Positions 11,100 to 21,860 of a stretch of DNA of 64,000 bases are shown here, in pieces (the first letter of the stretch is position 1; each line of letters starts with the position of its first letter). The stretch is from contig NC_064821.1 of NCBI RefSeq assembly GCF_024166365.1, forward strand, positions 52,603,093 to 52,667,092, given 5' to 3'. The translations under genes were made by a program, and so were the position numbers. The notes beneath the pieces were generated by a model. That model saw only the letters and a list, made by a program, of their open reading frames with translations, did not search any database and was not told where the DNA came from. The stretch is from Elephas maximus indicus (lineage: Eukaryota; Chordata; Mammalia; Proboscidea; Elephantidae).

Positions 11100-11269
11100 A
11101 TAAAACCCAAAAATCCACTGCCACGGAGTTGATTCCCACGCATAGTGACCTTATCGGACAGAGTAGAAGTGCCCCATGGAGTTTTTTCAAGGAGCGCCTG
11201 GTGGATTTGAACTGCCGACCTTTTGGTTAGCAGCCGTAGCTTTTAACCACTACGCCACTGGAGTTTCCT
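11100..11269 (-). repeat. AfroSINE
   Basis: Minus short subtype with a CACTGCCACGGAGTTGATTC tail and head ending TACGCCACTGGAGTTTCC. Confidence 0.87.
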
Positions 11270-11437
11270 AACAAGATAATAGGACTGGAGAAAGGTAGGA
11301 GAGCTAAACAATGACAAGAAACTGGATTTAAAAAAGACCCTGGAAGAGAAAAACATTAAGACCAGGAGTGTACATTCTGAGAGAAAAGATTTTTAACTGA
11401 ATGCCAGCTGGAATGGCGTCTGCTCCGTGCTCTAACG

Positions 11438-11761
11438 GAGCAGTGGTGGTCCAGCAGTAGAATTCTCACCTTCTGTGTAGTAGTCCTGAGTTCTATTCCC
11501 AGCCAGTGTACCTCATGCACAGCACCACCTGTCTGACGGTGGAGGCTTATATGTTCCTATGAGGCTCAGCAGTGTCACCACAGCTTCCAGTTTAAGATGG
11601 ACTAGAAGGAAAAGCCTGGCTATTTACTTTCAAATATCAGCTAAGGGTTTTCAATGATTCGATCGACAACCCACCAGGGAATGATGCAACATTTCCTCCT
11701 GTGGTGCATGGGATCACCATGAGTTGGGGGCCAACTTGACAGCAACTCACAACAACAACGT
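11438..11761 (+). repeat. tRNA-Gly-headed SINE with RTE-type tail
   Basis: The head AGCAGTAGAATTCTCACC...GAGTTCTATTCCCAGCCAGTG matches the tRNA-Gly cloverleaf order (A box, anticodon arm, B box, 3' CCAGTG). Body and tail (ATGAGTTGGGGGCCAACTTG, then CAACAACAAC) follow. Full length. Confidence 0.88.
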
Positions 11762-12117
11762 CGACCAACTGAACCAGAGTGGATGGAAGTGGTATTCAGG
11801 TAAGGTGGTCCCATGAACCATCTCCGGTGCCCAGGGAAGCCCCTGTCAATTTCTTTGTCCTTTACACTAAAGAGCTAGATGGAGTCTGTGCCCTGAGGGC
11901 CACCCTGCAGGGGGAAGAAAATAAGCAGGAGCAGTCTTTATTTTTTCCAAGTCGTTTTCTTCGTGAGAGCATTTCTCCAGTGGCCTCTTTACAAGAAACA
12001 ACTGAAGTGTGTTGGGGCCTCTGATTACAAAGCCACAGTTATGTTCAGAACCTCTGCTCAGGGTGAGACAAGGAAAGCAAATTGCTTTGGTAGGTCTTAA
12101 GTTCTACCAAACCAGAA

Positions 12118-12337
12118 CGAATCAGTCCCTGGAGAAGGACATCATGCTTGGTAAAGTACAGGGTCAGTGAAAAAGAGAAAGACGCTCAACGAGATGGATT
12201 GACACAGTGGCTGCAACAATGCGCTCAGGCTTAATGACGATTGTGAGGATGGCACAGGACTGGGCAGTGTTTCATTCTGTTGTACATAGGGCCACTATGA
12301 GTCAGAGCTGACTCGACGGCACCTAATAGCAACAACT
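12118..12337 (+). mobile_element. RTE LINE 3' end
   Basis: ATCAGTCCCTGGAGAAGGAC through GAGATGGATTGACACAGTGG to GACTCGACGGCACCTAATAG, the C-terminal ORF and tail of the RTE LINE. 5'-truncated. Confidence 0.85.
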
Positions 12338-12594
12338 AAACCAAACCCATTGTAGTCAAGCCTCACACTCCCCGTGTCCCGGAGAAGCATAAATGAGGAG
12401 AGTGGTTGTGACAAAAGTGTGAAGATGTCCCAGAGGAAGTGACACCAACAAAGTCTTTATATTAATGGAACTCTCAGAAATATTTCACATTGAAAACACA
12501 AATGGTACTATGTTGGAAGCTGATCCATATGGCAATTGAGTAAGGCATAGATGCGATGCTCACTCCGTATCATAAGTTACATGACGAGAAGAAA

Positions 12595-13140
12595 AAAGGC
12601 AATCTCTGTTCAAACTTCTCTTGATATATTTTTTTAATTGTGGTAAATAAACATTTGCCATTTCTACAATCTTCACATTTAGTGTTCAGTGACATTAAGC
12701 TCCTCACGTTCTTTAACATTGTCATCCTTATCAGTTCCCAAATTATGTTGTTGTATGCTGTTGAGTTGATTTCGACTCATAGTGACCCCATGTGACAGAG
12801 CAGAACTGTCCCATAGGGTTTCCTAGACTGTAATTTTTACAGTAGCAGATTGCCAGGTTTTGTCCCAGGGAACCGCTGGTGAGTTCAAACTGCCAAGCTT
12901 TCAATTAGCAGACAAATTATACCATCACCCTTAACAGAAAAACTCACTGCCCCCTAAGCACTGAACCCTCCTGTCCTCCTTCCCTCCAACTCACCCCCGG
13001 TAACCACTAATAAACTTTGGTCTGTATATATTTGCCTATTCTAGATATTTTATGTAAGTGGGATCATAAAACACTTGTCCTTTTGTGGCTGACTTATTTC
13101 ATGCAGCATAATGTTGATACTTTTTTTTTTTTTAAACAAA
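12595..13140 (-). mobile_element. L1 3'-region relic, antisense, split by a SINE
   Basis: Antisense L1 sequence (TTTGCCTATTCTAGATATTT, GTGGCTGACTTATTTCATGC), interrupted at 12748-12922 and ending in a T-run at 13121-13133. Confidence 0.65.
12748..12922 (-). repeat. AfroSINE inside the L1 relic
   Basis: GTTGTTGTATGCTGTTGAGT start, CCCATAGGGTTTCCTAGACT body, head decayed around ATTAGCAGACAAATTATACC. Confidence 0.8.
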
Positions 13141-13187
13141 TAAAACACTGTAATTCTCAGTGTTTAAACTCAAAGTACTAAATAAAT

Positions 13188-13436
13188 ATTGTTGTTGCTG
13201 CTGGGTGCCATCAAGTTGACTATCAACTCATCTCAACCCCTTGTGACATAGTAGGGCTGCCCCATACGGTTTCCTAGGCTGTAGTTTTTATTGATGGTTG
13301 TGAGGATGGTGTGGGACCAGGGGGTGTTTTCTTGTGTTGTACATAGGGTCGCTATGGGTCGGAACTGACTCCATGGCACCTAACAACAATCATTATGGGT
13401 TAGCAGCCCCATGCTTAACCATTGCGCCATCAAGGC
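13188..13436 (-). repeat. AfroSINE split by an RTE tail
   Basis: The tail and body lie at 13188-13293 and the head (GGTTAGCAGC...CATCAAGG) at about 13397-13436. The RTE 3' end sits between the halves. Confidence 0.8.
13294..13396 (+). mobile_element. RTE LINE 3' tail nested in a SINE
   Basis: GATGGTTGTGAGGATGGTGT to GACTCCATGGCACCTAACAA, about 100 bases of RTE 3' end in the opposite orientation to the host SINE. Confidence 0.8.
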
Positions 13437-13754
13437 AACTGTTTGTTTTTTGGAGTGGGGTAGGGCGGAGGGCAAGCACCCCTAGTCACCAAATCCAGGC
13501 CCACAGTGCCTCCCAGTGGCCTCAGATACAAGTTCCCAGACATTAAAGGGCCCAGGTCTGGGAGACCAACAGACCTGCCATTTCCCTCCTCCCATCTTGT
13601 CTCTGGCTCCCTATCAGCTCCTCTGGCCTATCCCCTGCTCACCATCCCTCTTCCCTTCCTTACTCTCTCTCAGCCACCCAGCCAGGGTGAGGCATCCACA
13701 CACCCCTCCCCCAGGCCTCTAAGGGCAAATTCCTAGGGATTAACTGCCTATACC
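13437..13754. other. Pyrimidine-rich intergenic DNA
   Basis: C/T-rich stretch (about 13550-13720) with low-complexity open frames. No gene recognised. Confidence 0.35.
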
Positions 13755-13928
13755 CAGGAGCTGCTAACTGAAAGGTTGGCTTCTCTGCTCCTGTTGAGAA
13801 AAGACCTGGTGATCTGTTTCCATAAAGACTACAGCCAAGAAAACTCTGTGGGGTAGTTATACTCTGTCACGTGGGATCTCTATGAGTAGAAAATCAACTC
13901 AACACTCAACGGCACCTAACAATAACAG
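13755..13928 (+). repeat. AfroSINE, 5'-truncated
   Basis: Starts within the head (GCTGCTAACTGAAAGGTTGG) and runs to CAACGGCACCTAACAATAAC. Confidence 0.8.
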
Positions 13929-14054
13929 GGCAATCCCGACATCTGATCTTGATTAGTGGGGAAGAAACAGGGGCAGCCCTTTGTTCACGGCTAGATTTAT
14001 AGAATCTGAAGTGAAACCAGGGCCTGCTGAGTCCTGCACAAGGCAAAGGCCCAA

Positions 14055-14730
14055 CAGAGACTTTTGACTTTCAGGAAGCCATAGAGGGCAAACAATTTCA
14101 GGATAAGAAGACACCTGACTTTCCTCAAGAAGTTAAATATAGAAATACCATCTGATCTCGCTATTCCACTCCAAAGTATATACCCAAAAGAATTGAAAGT
14201 AAGAACGCAAACAGATGCTTGTAAACCAATGTTCATTGTAAGGCTATTCACAAAACCCCCAAAATGGAAACAACCTAAATTAAATGCTGAATGGTTAAAC
14301 AAAATACAGTACATACATACAGTGGAATATTACACAGCCTTAAAGAGAAACGAAGCTCTAATGTATGCCACAATATGAATGAACCTTGAAAACATTTTGC
14401 TGCCACAACATGGATAAACCTTGAAACCATTCTGCTAAGCAAAATGTCGTCTCAAAAGGACAAATACTGTATGATCTCATTTATATTAAATAAGCAAATA
14501 TATAGAAACCAAGGCTTATTAGTGGTTACCAGGGCTAGTAGAGAGGGGGGAAATGTGGAGTTTTTTGTTTGGGGACATTGAGCTTATGTTAATGTTGGCA
14601 GAATAATTAGGAAAAAGAGAAGGATAAGGGTTGCATGACATGAAGAATGTAATCAGTGTCATTGGGTTGTGCTTATAGGAACTGTTATACTGATGAATAT
14701 TTTTTATCACAAGAAAAAAAGATGACTAGA
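14055..14730 (+). mobile_element. L1 3' end (ORF2 end and 3'UTR)
   Basis: L1 hallmark TACAGTGGAATATTACACAG, then AAAATGTCGTCTCAAAAGGA and the 3'UTR piece GACATTGAGCTTATGTTAATG ending near an A-rich run at 14713. 5'-truncated. Confidence 0.8.
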
Positions 14731-14734
14731 TAAA

Positions 14735-14970
14735 CAAAATGTGACACCTACATACAATGGAATATTACTCATCCATAAAGACAAATGAAGTTCTGATGCA
14801 CGCTACACACCGATGAACCTTGAAAGCATGCTGGGTGAAATAAGTCAGTCAAAAAGATCAAATATTATACGAGCCCACTTACATGAAATATTTAGAAGAG
14901 ACAAAGGTATAGAGACCAACATTTATTAGTGGTTACCAGGGGTGGGGTGAGAGGGAAAGAGGGGGTCGTT
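14735..14970 (+). mobile_element. Second L1 3'-end copy
   Basis: Repeats the same part as its left neighbour (ACATACAATGGAATATTACT, TGAAATAAGTCAGTCAAAAA, TTAGTGGTTACCAGGGGTGG). A separate insertion, or a duplication. Confidence 0.75.
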
Positions 14971-14978
14971 GTTTCTTG

Positions 14979-16206
14979 GCATAGAAGAGTGAGAGCTTCC
15001 AGCGTTGCATCTGTTTGTTGAAACATCTCAGTTGGTATTCTGTCAGTTCCTGAAGCCGTGTTTTTTGCCAATGCCTTCAATGCAACTTGGGTTTCTTCCT
15101 TCAGTACCATCAGTTCTTGATCATATGTTACTGAAATGATTGGACATATTGCAATTCTTTTTGGTACAGTTATCCTGTGTATTCCTCCCATCTTCTTTTG
15201 ATGCTTCCTGCATCATTCAACATCTTGCCCATAGAATCCTTCAATATTGCAACTTGAGACTTGAATATCTTCTTCAGTTCTTTCAGCTTGAAAATGCTGA
15301 GCCTGTTCTTCCCTTTTGGATTTCTAACTCCAGGTCTTTGCACATTTCATTATAATACTTTTCTTTGTCTTCTTGAGCTGCCCTTTGAAATCTTCTGTTT
15401 AGCTCTATTACTTCATCATTTCCTCTGTTTGCTTTAGCTCCTTTACATTCAAGATTGAGTTTCAGAGTCTCTTCTGACATCCATTTTGGCCTTTTCCTTC
15501 TTTCCTGTCTTTTTAATGACCTTTTGCTTTCTTCGCATTTAATGTCCTTGACGTCATTCCATTACTCGTCTGATCTTGGGTCATCAGTGTTTGTGTCAAA
15601 TCTACTCTTGAGATGGTCTTTAAATTCAGGTGGGATATACTCAAAGTCGTATTATGGCTCTTGTGGACTTCTTTAATTTGATTCAGTTTCAACTTGAACT
15701 TGCATATGAGCAACTGATGCTCTGTTCCGCAGTTGGCTCCTGGCTTTGTTCTGAGTGATGATATTGAGCTTCTCCATCATCTTTTTCCACAGATGTAGAT
15801 TTGATTCCTATGTATTCCATCTGCAGAGGTCCATGTATATTTAAAAAAAAAAAAAACAAAACTGTTGCCATCAAGCCAATTCCAACTCATAGTGACCCTA
15901 TATAATCACCTTTTATGTTTCCAAAAAAAGTATTTGCAGTAAATAAGTCATTGCTCTTGCAAAATTCTATCGTGAGCTCTCCAGAGTCATTTCTAACACC
16001 AAGGCCTTATTATTCAACTAGTGGTCCTTCTTTGTTTCTAACTCTCACATTCTAATCACCAGTAATTATCACTGCATCTCAATTACAGGTTTGATGAATT
16101 TCAGACTACAGAAGTTGGTAAAGATCTTCAATTCAGTTTTGGCATTAGTGGTTTGTTCATAATTTGAATAATAGCCGTATTAACTGGTCTTCCTTGTAGG
16201 CATATC
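14979..16206 (-). mobile_element. RTE LINE: endonuclease to reverse-transcriptase N-terminus, 3'-truncated
   Basis: Read on the minus strand: endonuclease C-terminal part (ITGD-like and VRNKEGPLVE-like pieces near 16060-15990), the linker (QRAAQEDKEKYYNEMCKDLE near 15400), then YDQELMVLKEETQVALKALA at about 15120-15060 leading into the RT domain, where it stops at 14979. Stops and frame changes are spread through it. A SINE tail fragment lies at 15855-15910. Confidence 0.85.
15855..15910 (-). repeat. AfroSINE tail fragment
   Basis: A-run then CTGTTGCCATCAAGCCAATT and ATAGTGACCCTATA; only the tail is present, inside the RTE copy. Confidence 0.65.
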
Positions 16207-16585
16207 AACGAGCCCCTCAGGTTGGAAGGCACTCAAAATTCAACTGAGGAAGAGCTGCCTCCTCCAAGTAGAGTTGACCTGAATGATGTAGATGGAGTAA
16301 AGCTTTCAAGACCTTTGTTGCTGATGTGGTATGACTCAAAATGAGAAGAAATAGCTGCAAACATCCATGAATAATCAGAACGTGCAATGTACAAAGTATG
16401 AATCTAAGAAAATTGGAAGTCATCAAAATGAAATTCATAAAGATCGATATCCTAGGCATTAGTAAGTGAAATGTACTGGTATTGACCTTTTCGAATTGGA
16501 CAATCTTATGGTCTACTATGCCAGGAATAACAAAATTGAAGAGCAGTGGTGTCACATTCATCACCAAAAAGAACATTTTGAAATT
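16207..16585 (+). mobile_element. RTE LINE 5' part, inverted relative to its other half
   Basis: Begins GAGCCCCTCAGGTTGGAAGG (RTE leader), then the start of the endonuclease: IDILGIS (about 16446-16464) and TFITKKNIL (about 16552-16578). Same element as 14979-16206 but in opposite orientation, joined head to head. Confidence 0.82.
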
Positions 16586-17007
16586 TCAAACCTGCAGAGC
16601 AATCTGTTCACGCTGTTCTGAGTTGTTTATTTTTGACACTGTAAAGGTGAATGACACTGTAAAGGAAGTAAAATGTTTATAGAGCACATTCCAGTTTAAC
16701 CCACTTTTATGCAAAAGCCATTTGTACTGAGTGTAGAAATGTGGGGAAAGGAATATTTCAGAAAGATACCCCAGATGAAGAATGTCCTTCAAAGAATTCA
16801 AGTCTTGGTGGAAAGCTGAACACAGAGCTAGTGTGGTATACAATTGTTTGGGCCATATGTTGAATGGGAGAGAGAAAGGCACGGGGAATGCTTCGTAATG
16901 AGAAGAGGTTCTCTTTCTTTGTGCTCTAAAACTTCAAAAGAATTGAGGTGTGATCCAGCCCAGGACGGGAATCATCCCTAAATCCAGCAGGTCCTTAAAC
17001 GCCAAAT
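16586..17007. other. Intergenic, nothing recognised
   Basis: Moderately AT-rich DNA without a clear repeat or coding signal. Confidence 0.35.
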
Positions 17008-17353
17008 GTTGTTTTTAGCTGCCATTGACTGGGCCCCTGACTCAGGGTGATCCCTTGCACAGCGGAATGAATCACTGCCTGGGGCTGCACCATCCCCATG
17101 GTCAGTTGTGGGAGTTGTAGATTGGACTGTTGTCATCCATAGGGTTTCACCGGCTGATTTTCGGAAGCAGATAGCCAGGCCTGTCTTCCTAGTCTCAGCC
17201 TAGAAGCTTTTCTGAAGCCTGTTCAGCGTTGCACACAAACCTCCACTGACAGATTGGTGTTGGCTGAGCATAGGATGCATTGACTGGGAATTGAACCTGG
17301 GTCTCCTGCATGGAAGGTGAGAGAGAATTCTACCACTGAACCACCAATGCCTC
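17008..17353 (-). repeat. tRNA-Gly-headed SINE
   Basis: Minus copy: tail GCCCCTGACTCAGGGTGATC, body GCTTTTCTGAAGCCTGTTCAG, head AGAATTCTACCACTGAACCACC. Confidence 0.87.
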
Positions 17354-17390
17354 CAACCACCCAATAAACCAAAACAAACAGACAAACAAA

Positions 17391-17549
17391 AACAAACATG
17401 TTACCGTCGAGTCGATTCCGATTCATAGCGACCCTATAGGACAGAACAGAACTGCCCCATAGGGTTTCCAAGAAGCTGCTGGTGGATTCCAACTATTGAC
17501 CTTTTGGTTGGCAGCTGTAGTTCTTAACCACTGTGCCACCAGGGCTTCT
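17391..17549 (-). repeat. AfroSINE
   Basis: Well-preserved minus short subtype: GTTACCGTCGAGTCGATTCC to GTGCCACCAGGGCTTC. Confidence 0.9.
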
Positions 17550-18182
17550 AAAACAGCCAACAGAGCCTTTGAATTCTGTAGGGGAAAAGGTATTGGTATT
17601 TTGTGCTTAATATGGAAAGAGACAGAAATACATTTTATTTATATGCCTGATGGTGTCTCTCTGATCAGTCTCTATGTCGGAGAAGCTGGTGGGGGGAGGG
17701 TGTTGAAGCTGCATTTGCAGCATTTTTTACCTAAGGTTGACGAAACAGTGATTAGCACAATATATGAAGGAGGAGCCCAAGGAAATGGTGGTTAGGCTAA
17801 AGGCCCTCGGAAAATGCCTGAGGCTGCCTTCTGCTTGGGAATTGTTCTGCTGTGGGAAGAGGATCCCAGGCCCTACAAGAGAATGTCTCCTGGTAGCACT
17901 TCCAGGACGACTGGGACCTGTGTGTTGGGGCCATGTCCATTCTCTCCCTAGCTCCAAGGACCCAGAGTCCATAGCTGTCCTCGTCAATGTTTTCAGACTT
18001 AGAGACTGCCCCCGGCCCCTCCCACACTCACATTCCTCATTTTAATCTTTTCAAAAGAGTTTGCTGAGATAATCCCATTTTTCTGGGAGGAAAAACCCTT
18101 CACCTCCAGGGTGGGAGCCAAGACTCAATCTCCCTCCCTGCCCTCAGTGATTACCACGGGTTTAAAGGATCTGTTGGGTGGT
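17550..18182. other. Intergenic, nothing recognised
   Basis: Open frames on both strands near 17760-18030 have no recognisable product. No repeat identified. Confidence 0.35.
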
Positions 18183-18359
18183 AGTGTCCTCCAGTTGGTT
18201 CTGAGTCATGGCAATCCTATGTGCTACAGAGTAGACCCCATGTGTTACAGTGGTCCATAGGGTTTTTTTTTTTTTTGGCTGTAATCTTAATGGAAGCAGA
18301 TTGCCATGCCTATCTTCTGTGGTACTCTGGGCAGGTTTGAACCACCAACTTTTAGGTCA
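18183..18359 (-). repeat. AfroSINE, left half, interrupted
   Basis: Tail and body up to ACCACCAACTTTTAGGTCA; the missing head lies at 19173-19220 beyond two RTE copies. Confidence 0.8.
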
Positions 18360-18870
18360 ATGTTGTTGAAAAGCAAAGATGTCACCTTGACAACTAAAGT
18401 GCACCTAACCCAAACCATGGTATTTTCAATCACATCATATGCATGTGAAAGCTGGACAATGAATAAGGAAGACCGAAGTATTGATGCCTTTGAATTGTGG
18501 TGTCGGCGAAGAATATTGAATATACCATGGACTGCCAGAAGAATGAACAAATCTGTCTTGGAAAAAGTGCGGCCAGAATGCTCCTTAGAGTCAAGGATGG
18601 CGAGACTGCGTCTTACATACTTTGGACATGTTGTCAGGAGGGATCAGTCCCTGGAGAAGGACATCATTCCTGGCAGAGCACAGGGTCAGCGGAAAAGAAG
18701 AAGACCCTCAACGAGGTGGATTGACACAGTGGCTACAACAATGAGCTCAAGCATAACAACGATTGTAAGGATGGCGCAGGACCAGGCAGTGTTTCATTCT
18801 GTTGTGCACAGGGTCGCTATGAGTCGGAACCAGCTCAATGGCACCTAACCACAGCAACAACATCAAGTCA
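18360..18870 (+). mobile_element. RTE LINE 3' end with long open frame
   Basis: C-terminal RTE ORF: LTQTMVFSITSYACESWTMN, FELWCRRRILNIPWTARRMN and GQRKRRRPSTRWIDTVATT, then the tail ATGAGTCGGAACCAGCTCAA. The frame reads through about 180 codons, so the copy is relatively young. 5'-truncated. Confidence 0.9.
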
Positions 18871-19172
18871 GTTCCAACTCACAGCACCCTACGTACAGCA
18901 GAATGAAACATTTCCCCGGTCCTGCGCCAGTCTCACAATCATTATTACTGTTGAGCCCATTATTGCAGCTACTGTGTCAATCCATCTCATTGAGTGCCTT
19001 CCTCTTTTTCCCTGACCCTCTGCTTTACCAAGCATGGTGTCCTTTTTCAGGGACTGATCCTCCTGATAGCACGTCCAGAGTATGTGAGATGAAGTTCTTG
19101 CCGTTCTTTCTTCTAAGGAATATTCTGGTTGTACTTCTTCCAAGACAGATTTGTTCATTCTTCTAGCTGTCC
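18871..19172 (-). mobile_element. RTE LINE 3' end, opposite orientation
   Basis: Same 3' part as its left neighbour on the other strand ([30 protein letters not shown]). The two tails abut, forming an inverted repeat with arms of about 300 bases and almost no loop. Confidence 0.88.
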
Positions 19173-19220
19173 ATTTTGGTCAGTAGTCGAGTGCAAACCT
19201 TTTGAGCCACCTAGGGACCT
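19173..19220 (-). repeat. Detached head of the interrupted AfroSINE
   Basis: TTTTGGTCAGTAGTCGAGTG...CCACCTAGGGACC continues the SINE from 18359. TTTT(A)GGTCA is present on both sides as an imperfect target duplication. Confidence 0.7.
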
Positions 19221-19435
19221 TCTTAAAGCGTCTACATTGTCTCATTTTTAGCTACTTTCGGTTCATTTCCAAACTCTACCCAGACAAAAGTCTTTCAATT
19301 TCCCTCAGCAAACATTGTTTACATTGGGTCATTCACAACATCCATTATCAACACGCAGCCCCACCTGGCCCAGCCCCCACCCTTACATCCCGAGACCAAC
19401 TTCTAATTGTAGTTTTGACTGGCTAATGTCAGGCT

Positions 19436-19595
19436 TAGAAACCCTGATGGCGTAGTGTTTAAGAGCTATGGATGCTAACCAAAAGGTCAGCAGTTCTAAT
19501 TCACCAGCTGGTCCTTGGAAACTCTATGGGGCAGTTCTACTCTGTCCTGTAGGGTCGCTATGGGTCAGAATTGGCTCGACAGCAATGGGTTTTTT
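19436..19595 (+). repeat. AfroSINE
   Basis: Plus short subtype: GAAACCCTGATGGCGTAGTG to AATTGGCTCGACAGCAATGG and a T-run. Confidence 0.88.
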
Positions 19596-20001
19596 AATGT
19601 CAGGAACAGATCAAACCCTTTCCTGTCTCACAGCCAGGGCTTTCACAGTCACATGCTAGTAAAACCTCAGTAAAGATTTGTGGAGTACTTCAACGAACAG
19701 GTCCCTGATCCAACCAATTCACTATAGAGAAAGCCAAAGATCCAATCAGGATAAACAGATGGAGATTCAGAAATACAATCAAATTTCTATCTTTGTTTGG
19801 AAGTTGGGAGTTGAGAAGGGGAGGAGTATGACCAGAAATCTCTATAAAGGTTTCTGAAGAGCCAAGGAGGGACGCAGAACCTAGAAAGCCGGAGTCGCCA
19901 CCTCTTTAGCTCTGCCTGAGGTCTGAGCAGACCCACCCTGCCAGCACAGAGCTGATAGGCTGTGAACCTCAGGTAAGGACACCACCATTTTACCTAAATT
20001 G
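19596..20001. other. Intergenic, nothing recognised
   Basis: About 400 bases of mixed composition without a gene or clear repeat. Confidence 0.35.
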
Positions 20002-20172
20002 CAGGCCGTGGTGGCACAATGGTTAAGGGCTAAGCTATTAATCAAAAGATTGGCAGTTTGAATCTACCAGCTGCTCCTTGGAAACCCCATGGGTTCTGCT
20101 CTGTCCTATAGGGCAGCTGTGAGTCAGAATCAACTGGACGGCAATGGGTTTGTTTGTTGTTGTTGTTTTTTT
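20002..20172 (+). repeat. AfroSINE
   Basis: Plus copy, GCCGTGGTGGCACAATGGTT to ATCAACTGGACGGCAATGGG with a (TTG)n T-rich end. Confidence 0.87.
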
Positions 20173-20187
20173 TACACAGACCAAGGA

Positions 20188-20402
20188 AAGGAGCCCTGGT
20201 GGCGCAACGGTTAAGTGCTTGGCTGCTAACCAAAATGTTGGTGGTTTGAACCTACTAGCCACTCCACTGGAGAAAGATGTGGCAGTCTGCTTGCATAAAA
20301 ATTATGGCCTTAGAAACCCTAAGGGGCAGTTCTACTCTGTTCCATCAGGTCACTCTAAGTGGAAACCGACTTGAAAGCAATAAGCTTGGGTTCTGGGTTT
20401 TT
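20188..20402 (+). repeat. AfroSINE
   Basis: Plus long subtype: GAGCCCTGGTGGCGCAACGG, GATGTGGCAGTCTGCTTGCA, end GGGTTCTGGGTTTTT. Confidence 0.88.
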
Positions 20403-20607
20403 GCAGGCCAAGGTTGCACAAGATTTTCCTTTTTCTTCATAAACGAACTGATCTAAGGCTTTGCTTTTGCCTCGACATGCAGTTTTGCCTTAATCCCACA
20501 CATTTTGGTTTATGTCATTTCATAGATGTTTAAAATATTTATTTCATAACCAAACAGATCTTTTGGAAATAAAAAAAATGAAATTTAATTCCATGTCCAG
20601 ATATTAT

Positions 20608-20803
20608 GTTGTTGTTGTTGGGTACTGTCGAGTTGATTCAAACTCTAGGGACCCTGTAAAACAGAGTAGAGCTATACAACCTAGGCTATAATCTTTATGG
20701 AAGCAGATCACCAGGTCTTTTCTCTAGAGGAGCCACTGACAAGTTTTAACTGTGACATTTTGGTTAGCAGCCAAGTGATTAAATATTGCCCCACCAGGGC
20801 TCC
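20608..20803 (-). repeat. AfroSINE
   Basis: Minus long subtype beginning (GTT)n GGGTACTGTCGAGTTGATTC and ending CCCCACCAGGGCTCCT. Confidence 0.87.
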
Positions 20804-21568
20804 TAGTTCATATAATTTACATGGTTTTGTGATATTGCTAGTCAGGTTTCCTTTCTTAACTAAAAGCTTAAAGAATATTCCATAGACCATTTTAAAGACT
20901 GGAGTGTTTGTTCTGAATGTGAACTATTTCTTCCCCTGAACTCCATCCCAAAGTGGTAATTATAATATATGTAAATGAGATTACTTAGAGATTAAATGAG
21001 ACCATGTATTGAAATGGACATCTCAGAGTAAGAGGTTTTCATCTCTAACTTCCAAATGCTATATGGTACTGTTTGGCTGCTTTTACAATTCTTGTTCAAA
21101 TTTTTTTAAATTGAAAATACTGGCACTTATTTTATGAGAGTCCCTTTAATCTTTCCCAGATGGGTTTTTTTTTTTTTTTTTTTTTTGGAACTGAAAACAT
21201 AGGCTGTGCTGGGCCACATGACATTCCCTTTCCCACTGTTTTAGGGCCTTGAGGGAGTTCAGAAAGCTTTCCCTCAAAATGGCAGGGGACAGCTTTCTGT
21301 ACCCTCTTCCTAGTGGGTCTAGGATGAAATGGACCAGTGGATAGAACAGGATGGGGCCCATGACAGCCCTGGCCCCTCCTCAGTGTCCACTGAGACACTC
21401 CTGGTGCAGGTGTTGGGGAATCCCACCATTGCCAGGGCAGTGACTTCTGCGCTAAGTTGGTTCCTGTGCACGGTGGGGAAAAGATGGGGTTGCTTACGCT
21501 TGGCCTTAGGAGAATGCTTCCTTCCCTAGATGTTTCTGCAGGGTTCCTTTTGGAGCAGATTCATCAGT
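20804..21568. other. Upstream region of the PRAME pseudogene
   Basis: Includes a 23-base T-run at about 21164-21186. No clear promoter element. 21200-21530 is GC-richer, but I see no 5' untranslated exon with confidence. Confidence 0.35.
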
Positions 21569-21860
21569 ATGAATAGTTGGAGCCCATCCAGGCTCTCAGA
21601 CCTTGCAAATCAGAGCCTGATGTGGCATGAGGCCTCGGCTATCGCCTCTTTGGAATTGCTGCCCATGGAGCTCTTCCCGCCCTGTTCGTGGCAGCCGTTG
21701 CCGGGAGACACAGCGAGACACTGAAGGCAATGGTGCAGGCCTGGCCCTTTACCCGCCTCCATCTGGGGGCTCTGATGAAGTCTCAACAGCCTCACCAGGG
21801 CATCTTAAAGGCTGTGCTGGACGGGCTTCATGTCCTGCTTGCCCAGAAGATTCGTCCCAG
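21569..21860 (+). pseudogene. PRAME-like exon 1
   Basis: Starts at [17 protein letters not shown]. After the one-base loss the other frame continues [17 protein letters not shown] and [14 protein letters not shown] up to a normal donor (CCCAG|GTGAGC). Confidence 0.88.

Noticed and set aside
11438-11512. Possible tRNA-Gly gene
   Set aside because: It is the tRNA-like head of a SINE, diverged in the stems and continuous with SINE body DNA.
18306-18848. 180-codon plus-strand frame that looks like a protein gene
   Set aside because: It is SINE plus the C-terminal ORF of an RTE LINE (ACESWTMNKEDR and RWIDTVA motifs recur in seven other copies here).
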